DNA of 64,000 nucleotides from Scolanthus callimorphus. Its lineage: Eukaryota; Cnidaria; Anthozoa; Actiniaria; Edwardsiidae. Below, one piece after another: positions 12,601 to 23,993 of the stretch. The stretch is taken from assembly GCA_033964015.1 (NCBI GenBank), contig CM066914.1:31913492-31977491 (forward strand), in the 5' to 3' direction. How positions within the stretch are numbered: the first letter of the stretch is position 1; each line of letters starts with the position of its first letter. The translations under genes were made by a program, and so were the position numbers. The notes below the pieces were generated by a model. It was not told the origin of the DNA, ran no database searches, and saw only the letters and a list, made by a program, of their open reading frames with translations.

Positions 12601-13346
12601 TGATCCACAACAAACTTAAACTGAACAGGGACAAGACTGAGCTTATTATCATCAGTGCTCGTCATCGCCCAAGGCCAGCAATTCAATCGATTGATATCTG
12701 CAATGAAACTATAACTCCAGCACCAACCGCCAGAAATATTGGTGTCATTTTTGACCAATCCATGTCTTTTGAAGATCAAGTCTCAGCAACATGCAAAGCA
12801 TGCTTTTTTCATCTCCGCAATATTGCAAAAATAAGAGACTGCCTTACACAATCTGATACAGAAATCCTGGTACACGCTTTTATCACATCCAGGCTCGATA
12901 ACACCAACTCACTACTCTATGGGCTCCCTAAATTCCTTATTGACAGACTACAAAACGTGCAGAACTCAGCTGCTCGTCTTATCACACGCACTAAGAAATT
13001 TGACCATATCACTCCAACAATGAGACAATTACACTGGCTCCCTGTGAGCCAGCGCATCATTTTTAAGATACTCTTGCTGACGTACAAAGCTTTAAACGGT
13101 CTGGCTCCGAATTACATAAATGACCTTATCGAGAAATATACCCCTGCAAGGCGGCTGAGATCTTCATCCAAGCTCTTACTTAAACCAAAGACAGCCAAGC
13201 TGATCTCTTATGGAGAACGGAGTTTCCAGGTAGCAGCACCCAGTCTATGGAACACCCTCCCTGAATCCATTCGCCTAAGCCAGACCCTAAGCACTTTCAA
13301 GTCCAATTTAAAAACCCACCTTTTTAAAAAACACTATGGTTGCTAA
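9615..13346 (+). pseudogene. LINE polyprotein: 2A-like, AP endonuclease, reverse transcriptase
   Basis: Frame pieces: 9615-9842, about 9820-10540, 10540-11801 and 12200-13346. A signal-like hydrophobic start leads into LLLLSGDISLNPGP, a 2A-type motif. The endonuclease shows LNTRSINKK, VTETWL, CGDFNF and LSDHSAI. The reverse transcriptase shows [33 protein letters not shown] (motif A), [11 protein letters not shown] (motif B) and YADD (motif C), then the C-terminal [10 protein letters not shown] block common in the CR1/L2/Rex1 group. Damage: one frameshift near 9825, a one-base loss near 10540 and a hairpin-element insertion at 11802-12192. A 66-bp duplication follows the 2A-like motif (about 9878 and 9944). 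Otherwise the frame is well kept, so the copy is fairly young. Confidence 0.88.
11802..12192. mobile_element. Hairpin-bearing element inserted in the LINE
   Basis: Flanked by a 7-bp duplication ATAACAA (11795-11801 and 12193-12199). Removing the insert and one duplicate restores the reverse-transcriptase frame exactly. The first 145 bp form a long imperfect hairpin around GAGGCCGTGAGGCC. The far end carries GCGCACGCTCTTAGCCAATCAGAA, the motif seen in several other elements here. A small inverted motif (AGAATCAGC, three times) lies at 12068-12108. The two ends are not clear terminal inverted repeats, so the superfamily is open. Confidence 0.72.
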
Positions 13347-13552
13347 CATGTGCCTGAGAAATTTTTTACGTTTTACCATGTGCCTGAGAAATGTTTTACG
13401 TTTTTACCATTCTTACTCTATTTTAACTATCTTTATCATTGCTTTTATTTTTTCTTGCGCAGTAAATTTCTTGTAAAGCGCTATTGAGCTATAGGAAATA
13501 GCGCTATATAAATGTAAGCATTATTATTATTATTATTATTATCTTTTTTAGG

Positions 13553-16139
13553 CCAGGCCGCAAATGTTGGAAGTGAAGACCAGTATTGTTCAAATGAAGA
13601 GGATGATACACAGGAGGGAGAATTCTTTGAACAGCCACTAGTTGAGGATACTCTAGCAAGTGATTCTAACTCTGATTCTGACTATAGTAGTGATGTTATG
13701 CTACCATTGGAATCAACTGTAAAGAAATATATGACAAAAATCAAAGGACAGCCTCAGATATCTTCAAGTGCAATGCAAGATATGAACCTTGCAATTTGCC
13801 ATCTTGCAAGACAGACTGTGAGGGTGCTTAAAAAAGTGTGAAAGACTTACTTAACAGTGCATCAGATGTCAAGTTAATGATGAACTTGACAAACTATTTG
13901 ATGATGCTGCTTCCGATCTGGACCTACTCCAATTACCAGTATCAGATAATGAAGGAGATGGGACACATGCGGTAAGATATGAAATGCAATAAATTGTTTT
14001 CCTTTATTTTGCCATGATTGTATTACTTTGACACCCTTACAAATTAAAGCTACAAACAGAATTTAGTTTTACTGACAATGGCGCATGATTTATATTGCAA
14101 TTTCTGTTAATTGTTCTGAAAGGCAAGCATAAACAAGCAGTTAAAGCATGATCCTGTTATTTTTCATTATATAGGAAATCAGGAAATGTGTACTGGGATC
14201 ACACCCTGCTCTGGTCAAGAGAGGAAACAAGAGAAAAATAATCCAAGTAGAAGATAAATTCTATTATGTTTCAGTTCTAGATACATTAAGAGTACAATTA
14301 TGTTGCCCAAGGGTGTTAGAAATGATTTTATATGGGCATACTAGTTGGCAAACATGTGATGCACATGTTTTTGAGGATTTTTATGATGGAGAGTTTATGA
14401 AAAACCATGAGCTATTTTCAAGTGATGACAAGGCTTTAGTGCTGCTGTTATATGTTGATGATGTTAACATGGTCAATCCTCTCACCAACAAACATCATAA
14501 GATATCATTTTTCTACTACCAGATTGCAAACCTACCTCCAAAGTATCGCTCAAAGCTAAAGTCTATTCAATTGTTTGGAATTTGCAAAGCAAAGTTTTTA
14601 TCTAATTCAAGCTATGGTTTCAATAAGATAATCGAGCCATTAGTAGATGATTTGAAAATACTTGGACGTGATGAGGGATTTGTTTTTCACTTGGGCCGAG
14701 GCTCAGTTCGTTTGAGGGGTGCAGCTCTGGCATTCCTTGCTGACACACCAGCTAGTCAGAAAGTTGGCGGTTTTAAGGAAGGGGTTGGATTTGCTAATAA
14801 GAAATGCAGGCATTGCATGGCTGGCTTTGAGGACATGCAGTCTTGTTTTAGTGAAGAACAATTTCAGTTGCGCAGCTACGATCTTCACAGTGAACACCTC
14901 AATTTGATTTAAAGTGCCCCATCTGCTTATCTTACGAAGTTCTACTCTAAGACATTTGGGATCAATTCAAGGTCTTTGCTAGCAGAAGCACCATATTTCA
15001 ATGTCTGTGAACAGTTAATACAAGATATAATGCATGTATTTTTAGAAGGAGTCCTAACATATGAAATCAGGCTGCTGCTAAATCGCCTTATTACAGATGA
15101 TATATTAAGTCTCAAAGAACTTAATAGCAAAATCGAGCAGTTTTCATATGGCTATTCCCATGTGAAAAACAAGCCACCTCTAATAAGAGTGCCAGATTTG
15201 GAGCAAACATCCTCTTCAAATCTAGGACAAAAAGCAAGTCAAATGTGGTTACTTTCTTGCATTTTGCCTTTTATTTTGGTGAGCTTTAATGGAATTGACA
15301 CAGATTCTAACTCATGGAAGTGCTTTATAAGTTTGGTAGAAATCATGTCTTATTGCTTTGCCCACAAGATAAGTCTAACAACTACTGTGTATTTACGTCG
15401 GGCTATTCAGAGTCATTTAACATTGTTTAAATCAGTTTATGATAAGAACATAATTCCAAAGCAGCATTATCTTATTCATTTGCCAAGTATGATAAACCAG
15501 TTTGGTCCACTGATTCGCAGCTGGTGCATGCGCATGGAAGCAAAACACTCATATTTTAAGGACCAAGCCAAAATTGTGAGAAATTTTAAGAATCTCCCGT
15601 TCTCTCTGGCATCCAGATATGTTTCAAATCTACATGCTGATTCAATAAGTCTAGATGAATCTGATGATGGGCCCTTGTTCAGAAATGAGCTCACATTTGG
15701 AAGGTCTAAGGTAGTTGATCTTGATGATGGCTTAAGAGTAAAGATTGAGCAATGGTCTGGACAAGGTTCATTAAATGGAGTGATGGACTTCTTTCAGCTT
15801 CAATCTGTTGAATTATGTGGGATAAGGTACAAAGTTGATAACAATGCATTTCTTCATTTTGGGTATTCTAATGGACTGCCTGAGTTTGGACAGATTGTTA
15901 AAATAGGGTACTTTCAGCGTCTCAAGTCTGTCTTCTTTGCGCTTGACGTTTTCAATACCGTGAAGCTGTCGGAGCGTTTCAATGCATACGAAGTGGAAGC
16001 CCCATCCGACACTGCACAAGAATACAAGCTTGTTATATACAGCAATATTGCGACACAACAGGTTTTTCACATCTGCAAGTGCCAGTATAAGACATATATA
16101 ATTCTCAAGGAAAATGTCCTTGACCATACTAGACAGTAG
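13553..16139 (+). pseudogene. CACTA/EnSpm-like DDE transposase gene
   Basis: Exon A (13553-13977) starts after TTTTTTAG and encodes an acidic, Ser-rich leader and a helical segment, but has a stop near 13840 and frame changes. It ends at a GTAAGA donor. Exon B (14175-16139) is one frame except for a single TAA at 14910-14912. Exon B shows the pattern of animal CACTA-type transposases: LLLYVDDVNMVNP (first Asp), AFLADTPASQKVGGFKE followed by CRHC (second Asp and zinc knuckle), and QDIMHVFLEGVLTYEI (third motif). A C-terminal domain of unknown role follows. With the stop at 14910 the product would be cut before the third motif, so it is probably inactive. Terminal inverted repeats were not found. 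Confidence 0.75.
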
Positions 16140-16334
16140 TTGACAGTTACAACTCAGAGAATATATTTTGCCTGATGCAGGGAATGTTGTTGTTTTAAAT
16201 CAAACCGGGTTTCTCTAATCTGTAAATGGCAGCATAAGGTACTGTAGAAAGAATCTTCCAGTACTCATAACTTTGAAAGCTATTAATAAGAAGCTTTGTT
16301 GTATTTAGTTTTCTAAAACAAGATTTTAATACTT

Positions 16335-16480
16335 TTTAGCTGGGATAGCGGGTGAGCACCCCGATTGGGCGGTTCACAAAGGAGCAGTGAGGCACCTCCT
16401 TTCCTCCGCTAGCCTTGGGAGTCCACCCTGGGTCGGTGGTAGCACTCCCTCAGCCCCCCTTGCAAGGGATACTGTTGGGT
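16335..16480. other. GC-rich structured island, unassigned
   Basis: A GC-rich patch in AT-rich surroundings, starting TAGCGGGTGAGCACCCCGAT, which itself can fold as a small hairpin (GGGTGAGCACCC), with further possible stems around GTGAGGCACCTCC and CCACCCTGGGTCGGTGG. It follows the transposase gene by about 200 bp. It does not match the tRNA, 5S, U1, U2 or U5 patterns I know. It could be the head of a short interspersed element. Confidence 0.3.
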
Positions 16481-16719
16481 GATACTTAAACAATTAGACC
16501 TCTCGCCTTCAAGACGCCAAAGGCCGAATGGGTATATAAGCTTGTTACAAGGTCGTAGCTAGCCCTCAATGGGATTCAACACAATTTGTTTGAATTTTAT
16601 ACTTTATTCTTCGCATTTAACACAAAAATGCATTAGTCCACGTTGGTTTTGCTAATAAAGTGGTAATTGAAATATTTTCCTCCCTCTTTATTAATTTTTT
16701 TTTATGATCGTTGTACAAT

Positions 16720-16990
16720 GAATTCAAGATGACAGCCATGATATGTTATTATTCAGCACATCGATGCACTGCCCAAATATGGTCACTGGAACGCCACTAG
16801 CTGTCTTCTGTACATGACACATATCCTGTGTTGTTATATAGCGAGTGCTCACTCCAACCGAGCGCACGCTCTTATTGGCAAAATCAAGGTCGCGTGGTGA
16901 AGTACAAATCAATTATTCCCCGATCAGTCAATATTTGGAAAAATTATTGACTGGTTGGGGAATATTGCTTTCGCGCATCGCGTTTGAGAA
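16720..16990. mobile_element. Hairpin MITE
   Basis: A hairpin at 16908-16968 pairs CAATTATTCCCCGATCAGTCAATA with a diverged complement. The adjoining part contains GAGCGCACGCTCTTATTGGC, the shared motif of these elements. Ends are not exact. Confidence 0.5.
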
Positions 16991-17480
16991 CGGGAAAAAA
17001 TAGCAGTATATTTTCTGCTATATAACGATATACACTTAATGACTGATTCCGAGGGAGAAAGCGAGTTTTGTTTTGCCCGAGATTCGAGGGAAACAAAACT
17101 CGCTGTTTCCCGAGGGTGCAGTCATTAAGCAATTAAGTGTTTTATTATATAGCAAAAAGAAAACACAACAAAATAACAAACAACTTTCCCGCAGAAATTT
17201 CCCGCTCTAGCGATGTTGCCCGCGCGGGCAACAATTTTTGAATTGTAGCCCGCGCGGGCTACATTGAGTTTTGTACTTTACCACGTGACCATGATAGAAC
17301 CAATCAGAGCGCGCGCTGTGATAGAATAAACACGAGAATAAAACACTCCTGCTCCCTCGGGAAACATACTTCGTCTCGGAAAACATCGAGGTTCTCGGGA
17401 AACAAAACTAATGTTTCCCTCGGGAGCAGTCATTGTGTATAATATCCGTCTCTGAGGGAAAGATGATGTGTCGAGCTCGT
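16991..17480. mobile_element. MITE cluster with CGAGGGAAACAAAACTCG palindromes
   Basis: 17037-17125 is an imperfect palindrome made of GACTGATTCCGAGGGAGAAAG, GTTTTGCCCGAGATTCGAGG and their complements, bordered by TTAATGACTG and GCAGTCATTAA. A related palindrome lies at 17340-17435. Between them is CCAATCAGAGCGCGCGCT. The first palindrome recurs almost unchanged at 18704-18795. Confidence 0.6.
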
Positions 17481-17539
17481 ATTTAATACGCAAAAGTAAA
17501 TCATTTCTGGGATTTTTTTTTGCTATCGATGTGCTGAAT

Positions 17540-17830
17540 TAATAAAACCATTATCCTGCTCGATTTTTGCAGAATATTGTCTGATTTAGCTAACTTGGGA
17601 CTGCGTCCCTCGTCGGCTAAGTATCAGACAATATTCTGCGCAATCTCGCTGGATAATGGTTAAATATTTTATAAAATAGCTAAGATAGTACGCACGCTCT
17701 GATTGGTTGAGAGCTGTGCATTCTCACATCATAAACGCATGGCAGATGCAAAGCTATTTTATAAAAGCAAGAAAAAGCGGATTTCTGTGATTTATGTGAT
17801 AAACGCACTTGGGATGCTGGACAAACACGT
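17540..17830. mobile_element. Hairpin MITE
   Basis: A strong hairpin at about 17549-17662 has arms AACCATTATCC...GCAGAATATTGTCTGAT and the complement, with a loop around GGGACTGCGTCCC. It is followed by TAGTACGCACGCTCTGATTGGTTGAGAGC and the duplicated words CTATTTTATAAAA and GTGATAAACGC. Same architecture as the other hairpin elements. Confidence 0.6.
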
Positions 17831-18572
17831 TAAAATGCTAGGGGTGACCGTTGGGAAACTCTAAAACTGTATTTCAAATACAGTATCATTCTTTCAAACC
17901 AAAAACACCTATTTTTTTTACCATACCGTTTTTTATTTCCAAACCCCTAAAAGATACTAGATCGCCGATGTCAACCCCTAAAAAATGCGACGGTCATCCC
18001 AAGCATTCGATAAAGGGAGTCACCCCCGGGGGGGTCACATTGCTGCTTCGCAGAAAAGTTTAGGAACGCAGGGGATTATCGTAAGGATTGGTGGAGCACT
18101 GTGGGTTTGTGGGAAGGATTCTCAAGGTGTGCAATGGAGGGTACGAGACTGTGATGATGCAACTCGATGCGTTTATTTACCCAAATTGTAGCAAGTGCTA
18201 AATTACATGGGTGTGAATGAGTATAACCTGTCTGTGTTCCCTGTGGTAGCCTGTTGCCTGGACCGACCAGACCGCAAGTTGTATCCATGTGGAATTTACT
18301 GACGCATGGGTATTACATTACTCGTTGAGTTGCATGCACGTAACTAAATCCATTCTTCTCTCCTAAATTAATGAAACCCTCCCGCGTCGTGCGCAAATAA
18401 TACAAACACCTCAGTTATTGTTTGTCGTGTGCTCGGCTGGTGATCGCACGATTTATTGGTATTAAAAAATAAACCTACTTGGTGAGCTTCTTTGTACAAA
18501 GTTTGTACATTTTACATATTTCTACTATAGAACAAGTATCCTACTGAAGATGTATCAAATATACATATAAAT

Positions 18573-18957
18573 TACAAGCCATAGTCATTTCGTCCTTTCA
18601 TTTTTATTCCTAGCCTGTAACAAAGAGTGCCAGCGAAATTCCATAGGATGAAAAACCCCGAAGTGCTCCGCAACGCATAACTGCTAACCGAAAAGGGGAA
18701 AATTAATGACTGATTCCGAGGGAGACAGCGAGTTTTGTTTTGCCCGAGATTCGAGGGAAACAAAACTCGCTGTTTCCCGAGGGTGCAGTCATTAAGCAAT
18801 TAAGTGTTTTATTACAAGCCATAGTCATTTCGTCCTTTCATTTTTATTCCTAGCCTGTAACAAAGAGTGCCAGCGAAACTCCATAGGATGAAAAACCCCG
18901 AAGCGCTCCGCAACGCATAACTGCTCACCGAAAAGGGGAAAATTAATGACTGCTCGG
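18573..18957. repeat. Direct duplication (~140 bp, period 240) with MITE between
   Basis: 18573-18712 and 18813-18952 are near-identical (start ATTACAAGCCATAGTCATTT, contain GGATGAAAAACCCCGAA). The segment between (18704-18812) is the CGAGGGAAACAAAACTCG palindrome also at 17037. Three GGGGAAAATTCCCGCCCCAT-type units follow at 18955-19010. Confidence 0.75.
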
Positions 18958-19052
18958 AAAATTCCCGCCCCATGGGGAAAATTCCCGCCCCATGGGGAAA
19001 ATTCCCAGCCCTATCGATCGCACTCTTTAGCCTGCCTGGCTCTGCCTTAAAT

Positions 19053-19508
19053 TTAAATACCCAAATTTCTGGAGACTGAAAGTAGGGAATCTAAATTGTC
19101 CTTGACATAACAGTCTTTAGCATTCTCGCCTGACCACATCCCATGCCTCTTGAATAATCTGTCCGAAATCTTGTTATTAGCTGCAGCTGTCGCTCCTCCC
19201 GACCTGAGACTGTGTAAACTAATCTTTGAAGTATCAGTGATCCCCTCAAAAGCTTCCTTGATCAGCTCCCTCGCACGCGTGTAACCAATCCCTTGAGCAC
19301 GAACTCTGTTGGAACATCTCGGCCCTGATAAGGCACGGAATAGGGACAGGTCGTCCTGTGAGTCGACACCTGCTGCACTGATGTAACCTTCTAAGGCTGC
19401 GACTGGGCACGTCTGTACGGGAGATCGTCACCCATGCCCCTTCTCGCAGATGGTCTGTCTTTGAGGATTCTATGAAAATAGATATATAAGAAGGCAAAAC
19501 CTTAACAT
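19053..19508 (-). pseudogene. Tyrosine recombinase C-terminal fragment
   Basis: Reading from 19508 down: an acceptor CAACAG, a first frame with PSYISIFIESSKTDHLREGA, one frameshift near 19400, then an open frame to a TAA at 19053-19055. The second frame shows the catalytic signature of tyrosine recombinases: SLHSLRSGGATAAANN (H-x-x-R), FKRHGMWSG (His) and KDCYVKDNLDS (the Tyr). The N-terminal half and first Arg motif are absent, so the copy is truncated. The family is the one abundant in cnidarian Crypton- or DIRS-type elements; which of the two cannot be decided here. Confidence 0.75.
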
Positions 19509-19601
19509 CACAGCATCTGTTGGCCAATCAAAATTGTGAGCTAGGTATTCCTGTCTTTATAAACTTCTATAGTAGTTGCAATTTCAAGATATTACTTGGC
19601 T

Positions 19602-19862
19602 TTAAATCAGTAATGGTTTACTTGTTTTATAATGATATCTTAAAACAAGAAGGCTGTTCTCAATTCAAGATAATTAGCTTAAAATCATTAATAGCCTGCT
19701 TAAAATCAGTAATGGTTTACTTGTTTTATAAATCAAGGTTTAAGATATCTTAAAACAAGAAGGCTCTTCTCAATTCAAGATATTTCTTGGCTTAAATTTA
19801 TTAATTGTGTGCTTAAAATCAGTAACGGCTTACTTGTTTTATAAATCCAGGTTTAAGAGTGA
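19602..19862. repeat. Degenerate ~100-113-bp tandem repeat, about 2.6 copies
   Basis: The words AATCAGTAATGGTTTACTTG, AAAACAAGAAGGCT and TCTCAATTCAAGATA recur in order at about 19605, 19705 and 19815. No coding potential. Confidence 0.75.
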
Positions 19863-19968
19863 CTCGATCACGGATCAACTTCAAACTAATGGACAGAATG
19901 TTTTCCCACTGGGTTCACAGGAGTGTGGAAATATCATACAAAATGCAAGAAAAATAAAGACTACTTAC

Positions 19969-20037
19969 TCTGTGTTTATCCGGTGGTTGCTTTGGCCAGT
20001 TTTCCGGGGATTCAGAGTCCTTCTTTGAGCGTGACAT
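19969..20037 (-). CDS. Possible first coding exon, unknown gene
   Basis: On the minus strand an ATG at 20037 opens 23 codons rich in Ser, Lys and Pro (MSRSKKDSESPENWPKQPPD, then KHR) ending at a consensus GTAAGT donor. It lies upstream of the recombinase fragment on the same strand and could be its first exon, or belong to another gene. The exon after it was not found. Confidence 0.35.
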
Positions 20038-20865
20038 CCAGTGTAAAATACACTAGTCCCAACAGTCAATAGAAAATACACAAGGGATGCAACAATAAAA
20101 TCCGACATCGACTCGCTCGCGGCCCCGATTCTCGCTGAATTTCAAACATCACAAACTCTGCTTTTACGACATGATTATAGAACCATTAAAGCACTTCTAC
20201 GAAAAGTTTCAGGGAAAAAGGTCCATGTTTTTTGCGATAAAAATGACCAAATGTAAACAAGTGAGATAGACTCCGTAGACTCCGCAATCTTGAATCTATC
20301 GATAGCGCATGCGTTGACCGGGGTGTGACGTAAAGAATGTGACGGAAATCTATTGTTACGGACATCGGCAGCCCTGACTTGAATGCGATGGCAATAGTGG
20401 GAATACCACAGGTATCCCACTAAAAAGCTATTCTGGAAAAGTCAAAGTCAGCAGTTGCAAAGTGGACAGAGAACCTTGACTAGTTACTTCAGCCACACTC
20501 AGAGTAAGTAGTCTAGATTTCATTAATTCCCAAGAAACAACAATTACGTTAATATGTTGTTGCTACCATGGCAACCGTTTACATTGCCATTACTACTTTA
20601 GCAAAACGTTGAGTGTAAACATTGTTTATTTTTCCTACATTTGCTTGTGAAAAATAATGGCTTACTAATAAATGTTGTTCATTGAAACCTCGAATGTCAA
20701 CAATTTTTTTGTAAACATGACGAGCTTAAATTTATACCACGACAAAGAGCAAGGCATTTCACAAAAATGGTGTCGCTTTAGTGAAAACGAGTCCTCAAAA
20801 GGTTATATATTGAGCTAGAAATATATCGGACTCGAAGAATAAAGGTTTTGTGTTAATCAATAATT

Positions 20866-20936
20866 ATTTTCACTTGGGAATAGTGTGCGACATATAAGAT
20901 ATAATTTACATAATCAATTCAGTTGGTTTTGAGATC
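20866..20936 (+). repeat. Dispersed ~65-bp repeat, copy A
   Basis: TTCACTTGGGAATAGTGTGC followed by GACATATAAGATATAATTTACATAATCA and GTTGGTTTTGAGATC. Near-identical copies occur at 41625-41675 (plus) and 54786-54848 (minus). Diverged copies at 52826-52890 and 54848-54913 begin CTCACTTGGTCCTATTGTGC. Confidence 0.75.
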
Positions 20937-21134
20937 TCGCGCTAGATGCCGCTTTCTGGTTACGCTCCTCAATACGGTCAAGACTTCCTTCCAATCCACC
21001 TTCAAGAATAAAAGTCTACTCCTTCTTCGTTTACATCTCCTCTCCTTTCCCGTAAGCTCGAGTTAAGTATTATTTGGTGCTGTTTTAGCTTGGCTTGTGG
21101 TCGCTTGGCTTGGTGCTTTTTTCGAAGTTGTGTA

Positions 21135-21815
21135 ATGTGCTTCACTTTATGCTTATTCGGCTATTAGCTTAAAACCGGAGTTTGTTCCATTTTGTTTTAT
21201 AGGTTTCCAGTGGAACCCATGTGCTTTGCCTGTCGCATTTCACTCGTTCTTAAACCGTCCTGAGTTCGTCGGAGTTTGGCCAGTTATTACGTAAGATTAC
21301 GACCACACGCGTCTCCCGTCGGTGTTTCGGGGCATTTCCACTCTCACGAGCTCTATTTGTTTCTGGCATCTTTCGTCGTTCATAAGGAAACTCGCCGAAA
21401 CAGAACTGGGCTACCGCTCCGGGAAAAGTAGAAGTAAACGAGGTATATTTAGTGTGGTAGGTGTACATTCCCGTGTCACATTTCCTTATCAGTGTCATGA
21501 ACTTTTATCCGGGGTGCTAGTTAGTTTGTTTACGTTTGGATTGCAACATCAGTATATCGTTTGCTCTTCGCGCCTATATACATGGAAATATAGATGTCTG
21601 TTGGTTGCAGATTATAGAGCCTTTTTGTACGTAACATTGTGTGCATTTATGTCTTCTGTTTGCTCTGTAGTTTGTCGGTGTTGTGGCTCCTGTGTGTTTG
21701 TCCGCGTTTTGCTGGTAGGCCCGACTCACTGGATTTTATGTTGATTTTTTATTGTCAGTCGCCTGCAGTTAACGTTAGGCTCACTTTATGTGTACGCTGG
21801 CTTTTGTATTTCCCT
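21135..21815 (+). repeat. ~680-bp dispersed repeat, forward copy
   Basis: Matches the minus strand of 63178-63815 along its length, including TTCCAGTGGAACCCATGTGC, GTCGCATTTCACTCGTTCTT and TCGCCTGCAGTTAACGTTAG, with small indels. The frames in it (Cys-, Val-, Leu-rich) are not conserved between the two copies, so I treat it as non-coding, perhaps the 5' region of a larger retroelement. Confidence 0.75.
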
Positions 21816-22004
21816 CCCTGTTTTTTGGTTCTTATATACTTCAACATTTGTAAACCCCCATCTCTTAATTTTGCTGTCTCCCCCACTCTTATTTTCACGC
21901 TGTAGGGAAGCCCCCTCTAGCTGGGCTGGGATACGTTTGTAAGTGTATTACGTATTCTGGTATTTTGGGGTCTCAAAAATTTAGTTACGGCGTACTAGTG
22001 GATA

Positions 22005-22085
22005 TGGGGTAAGACAGACCACAGGGAGGGGGTGTACTGGGTGGAGTTATACCGCACGCGGTGCGAAGACTCGAGTCACATAAGG
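22005..22085 (+). repeat. CCGCACG(C/T)GGTGCG repeat fragment
   Basis: Contains ACAGGGAGGGGGTGTACTGGG and TTATACCGCACGCGGTGCGAAG, matching the larger array at 33330-33600 and the fragment at 39990-40062. Confidence 0.55.
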
Positions 22086-23099
22086 CATGGGTCTAACCCA
22101 AAACAATACGAAAAATACAAAAAAAAATTCTAGTAGACCGAAAATAAGTATTTTTTGTTAAGGTTCTAGATTGTACTTGAAAGGTTCTATAGCGATCCTT
22201 TGTTGTCATGACAACCAATCACGTGACATGCCCCGGTCTGTCAAAAAGTGTTGGAATAAACATCACCGTTGCATTCTTACTTATCGTTGGCGTAGATTGC
22301 CGATTCTCTCCATACATATTAGTCAGACTTAGTAGATTACTATTCCAACGAGGAAGGCTGGATATAATTGACGGCATTATCATGAGACTGCAAACTTCGT
22401 AGAATCAACGACATTTTTGCATATTTATTACTATTTCAGCTTTATTATAGCTTCAGTGCATTCGTCCTTGTTGATTTCAATTCGTTTGAGGTATAAACTA
22501 CTAAATTTGAAAGTTTAGGGGTATGCAAAGTGTTTAGGATAGGATGCATAAGCTTCGAAAATGTTCCTTAGTTTGTTTTTGTCTTGGCCGCCATATTGCA
22601 ATGCGCCTTGAGTCAAGAGACAAATGCTCCAGCGGTTTGCTCCATGGGAACTAGTTTCAAGATGGTGGACGAAGTTGCTTCTTTACTGCAGGAATAAGTA
22701 TACGTGGAAAACACTGGTCTGAATCACCTACAGCGGGAGAAAAATGAATTACGTGAGCAACGATAAGTCTATACTTTTGATACAATGTTTAATTACTGTT
22801 TAAAGTGCAGAATAATTATAGTAAAACATGTTTATTTGAATGATGTTTTTGTTGTCACTTCTTGGTCATGTTCTTGCGATACGCGGGAGGCCCTGAGCTT
22901 GTATTCGCCAATTATCTTTAACTGAATGTTAGTTTTTGCTCAGATTACAAGATAAGGAAGTCACAGGACCCAATTATAATCTTTGGCGCTCAATTTGAAA
23001 TTTTATACTTTACAAACGAGCGCTCGTAACGAGTACATCGCCTATCCAAGCTTTAGAATTCCTCTTCTTCACAATATTCATTATTCGTCGACAATTTAA
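22080..23099 (+). promoter_or_regulatory. 5' flank conserved with paralogous copy; YY1-like sites
   Basis: This stretch aligns in order with 55295-56341 upstream of the intact paralogue. Shared words include AACC(A/G)ATCACGTGAC, TTCCAACGAGGA(A/T)GGCT, GGCCGCCAT(A/C)TTG (22586) and CAAGATGG(T/C)GGAC (22659). The last two are YY1-type motifs in opposite orientation, typical of metazoan promoters. The same order in both copies says promoter and gene were duplicated as one unit. Start site not determined. Confidence 0.5.
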
Positions 23100-23993
23100 A
23101 TGTCGGGAGGCTTTGTCTCCCCTACTACTTGTGGTTTTGCCAAAGTTGCAGCTTTGTGGTCCGCAAAACGTGCAAGAGAGTTTATAAAGGATAACAGAGA
23201 TCCCGCCAAAACACCTAGGGTGCAAGAACTTCACGAACGTTACAAGTTCTTCTGCGAAACATTCAGGGAGAGATCTGAAGCATTTAAAATCAATTTTGGC
23301 ACCTTCTGTAATCGCTCCGCGGCCCTATTCTTAACTGTGAAGAAATGGAACAATAGGAAATCAAGTGAAAAAGAACTATACTTAAAGGAGTTTTCGGTTG
23401 AGCGCTGGGGAAGCTTATCGCAAGCTAGAAAATCTGAACATTCTTTCTCCAATTGCAAAGGGTGCTTCCAGAGTTTTGCAAGTATCCCTCTAAAAAGTCC
23501 TTTACATAAAAGTAAGGCAAAGACAAATCCATTTCACGTTGTACGAGACATCACTTCTAGTGAGCTGAATAATCACAATAAGTCAGTCCCAAAGAAAGCT
23601 GCAATTGCTGCAGCCCAGAATCATTACCACCAAGTTAACCCAATATTTAAGAAATGGTCAGGCCTGGAATTGGGTGAGACATTGTGTAAAGTCCCAGAGG
23701 CTAACGTCGAGGTAAAGAAGACAAAGGCGGAGAAGAAGAGGGCGAGACGAAAGCTCCTGCGAGAAACCAAGGCAGAAATAGAAAACCACTGGAAGTCAAC
23801 TTCACTACAAAGATGTCTTGGTAACCGGCAATCATTCTCCTCTCGCCAACGGGAAAGATTAGCTTCTTCTTTTGAAACAAAAAAAGCAGCAAAGAAAAGG
23901 AGAGATAACAATCTTGAGCTAGAGAAGGAAGGTAAAAAGAAAAAGAAGCGGCATGCCGGTAATGCAAATAAAGTAGGATGGGACAAGGAAGCC

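Larger units (their letters stand above)
8300..13545 (+). mobile_element. CR1/L2-like LINE retrotransposon (disrupted)
   Basis: The coding region (9615-13346) has a 2A-like N-terminus, AP endonuclease and reverse transcriptase. The 3' end (13440-13545) reads GCGCTATATAAATGTAAGCA followed by (ATT)n, the usual tail of the CR1/L2 group. The presumed 5' UTR (about 8500-9600) holds at least three degenerate 125-140-bp repeats around TTGCATTAATTGCGTTTGCG (about 8860, 8995 and 9115) and an AAAGGG-rich stretch at 9205-9360. The 5' boundary is not sharp. A TTTTTTAG acceptor and a coding exon of the CACTA-like gene follow at once, so this LINE probably sits in an intron of that gene. Confidence 0.8.

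Noticed and set aside
21322..21905. 140-codon and 88-codon frames with Cys-rich hydrophobic runs
   Set aside because: The inverted copy at 63 kb carries frame-breaking indels. Composition, not conserved coding, explains them.
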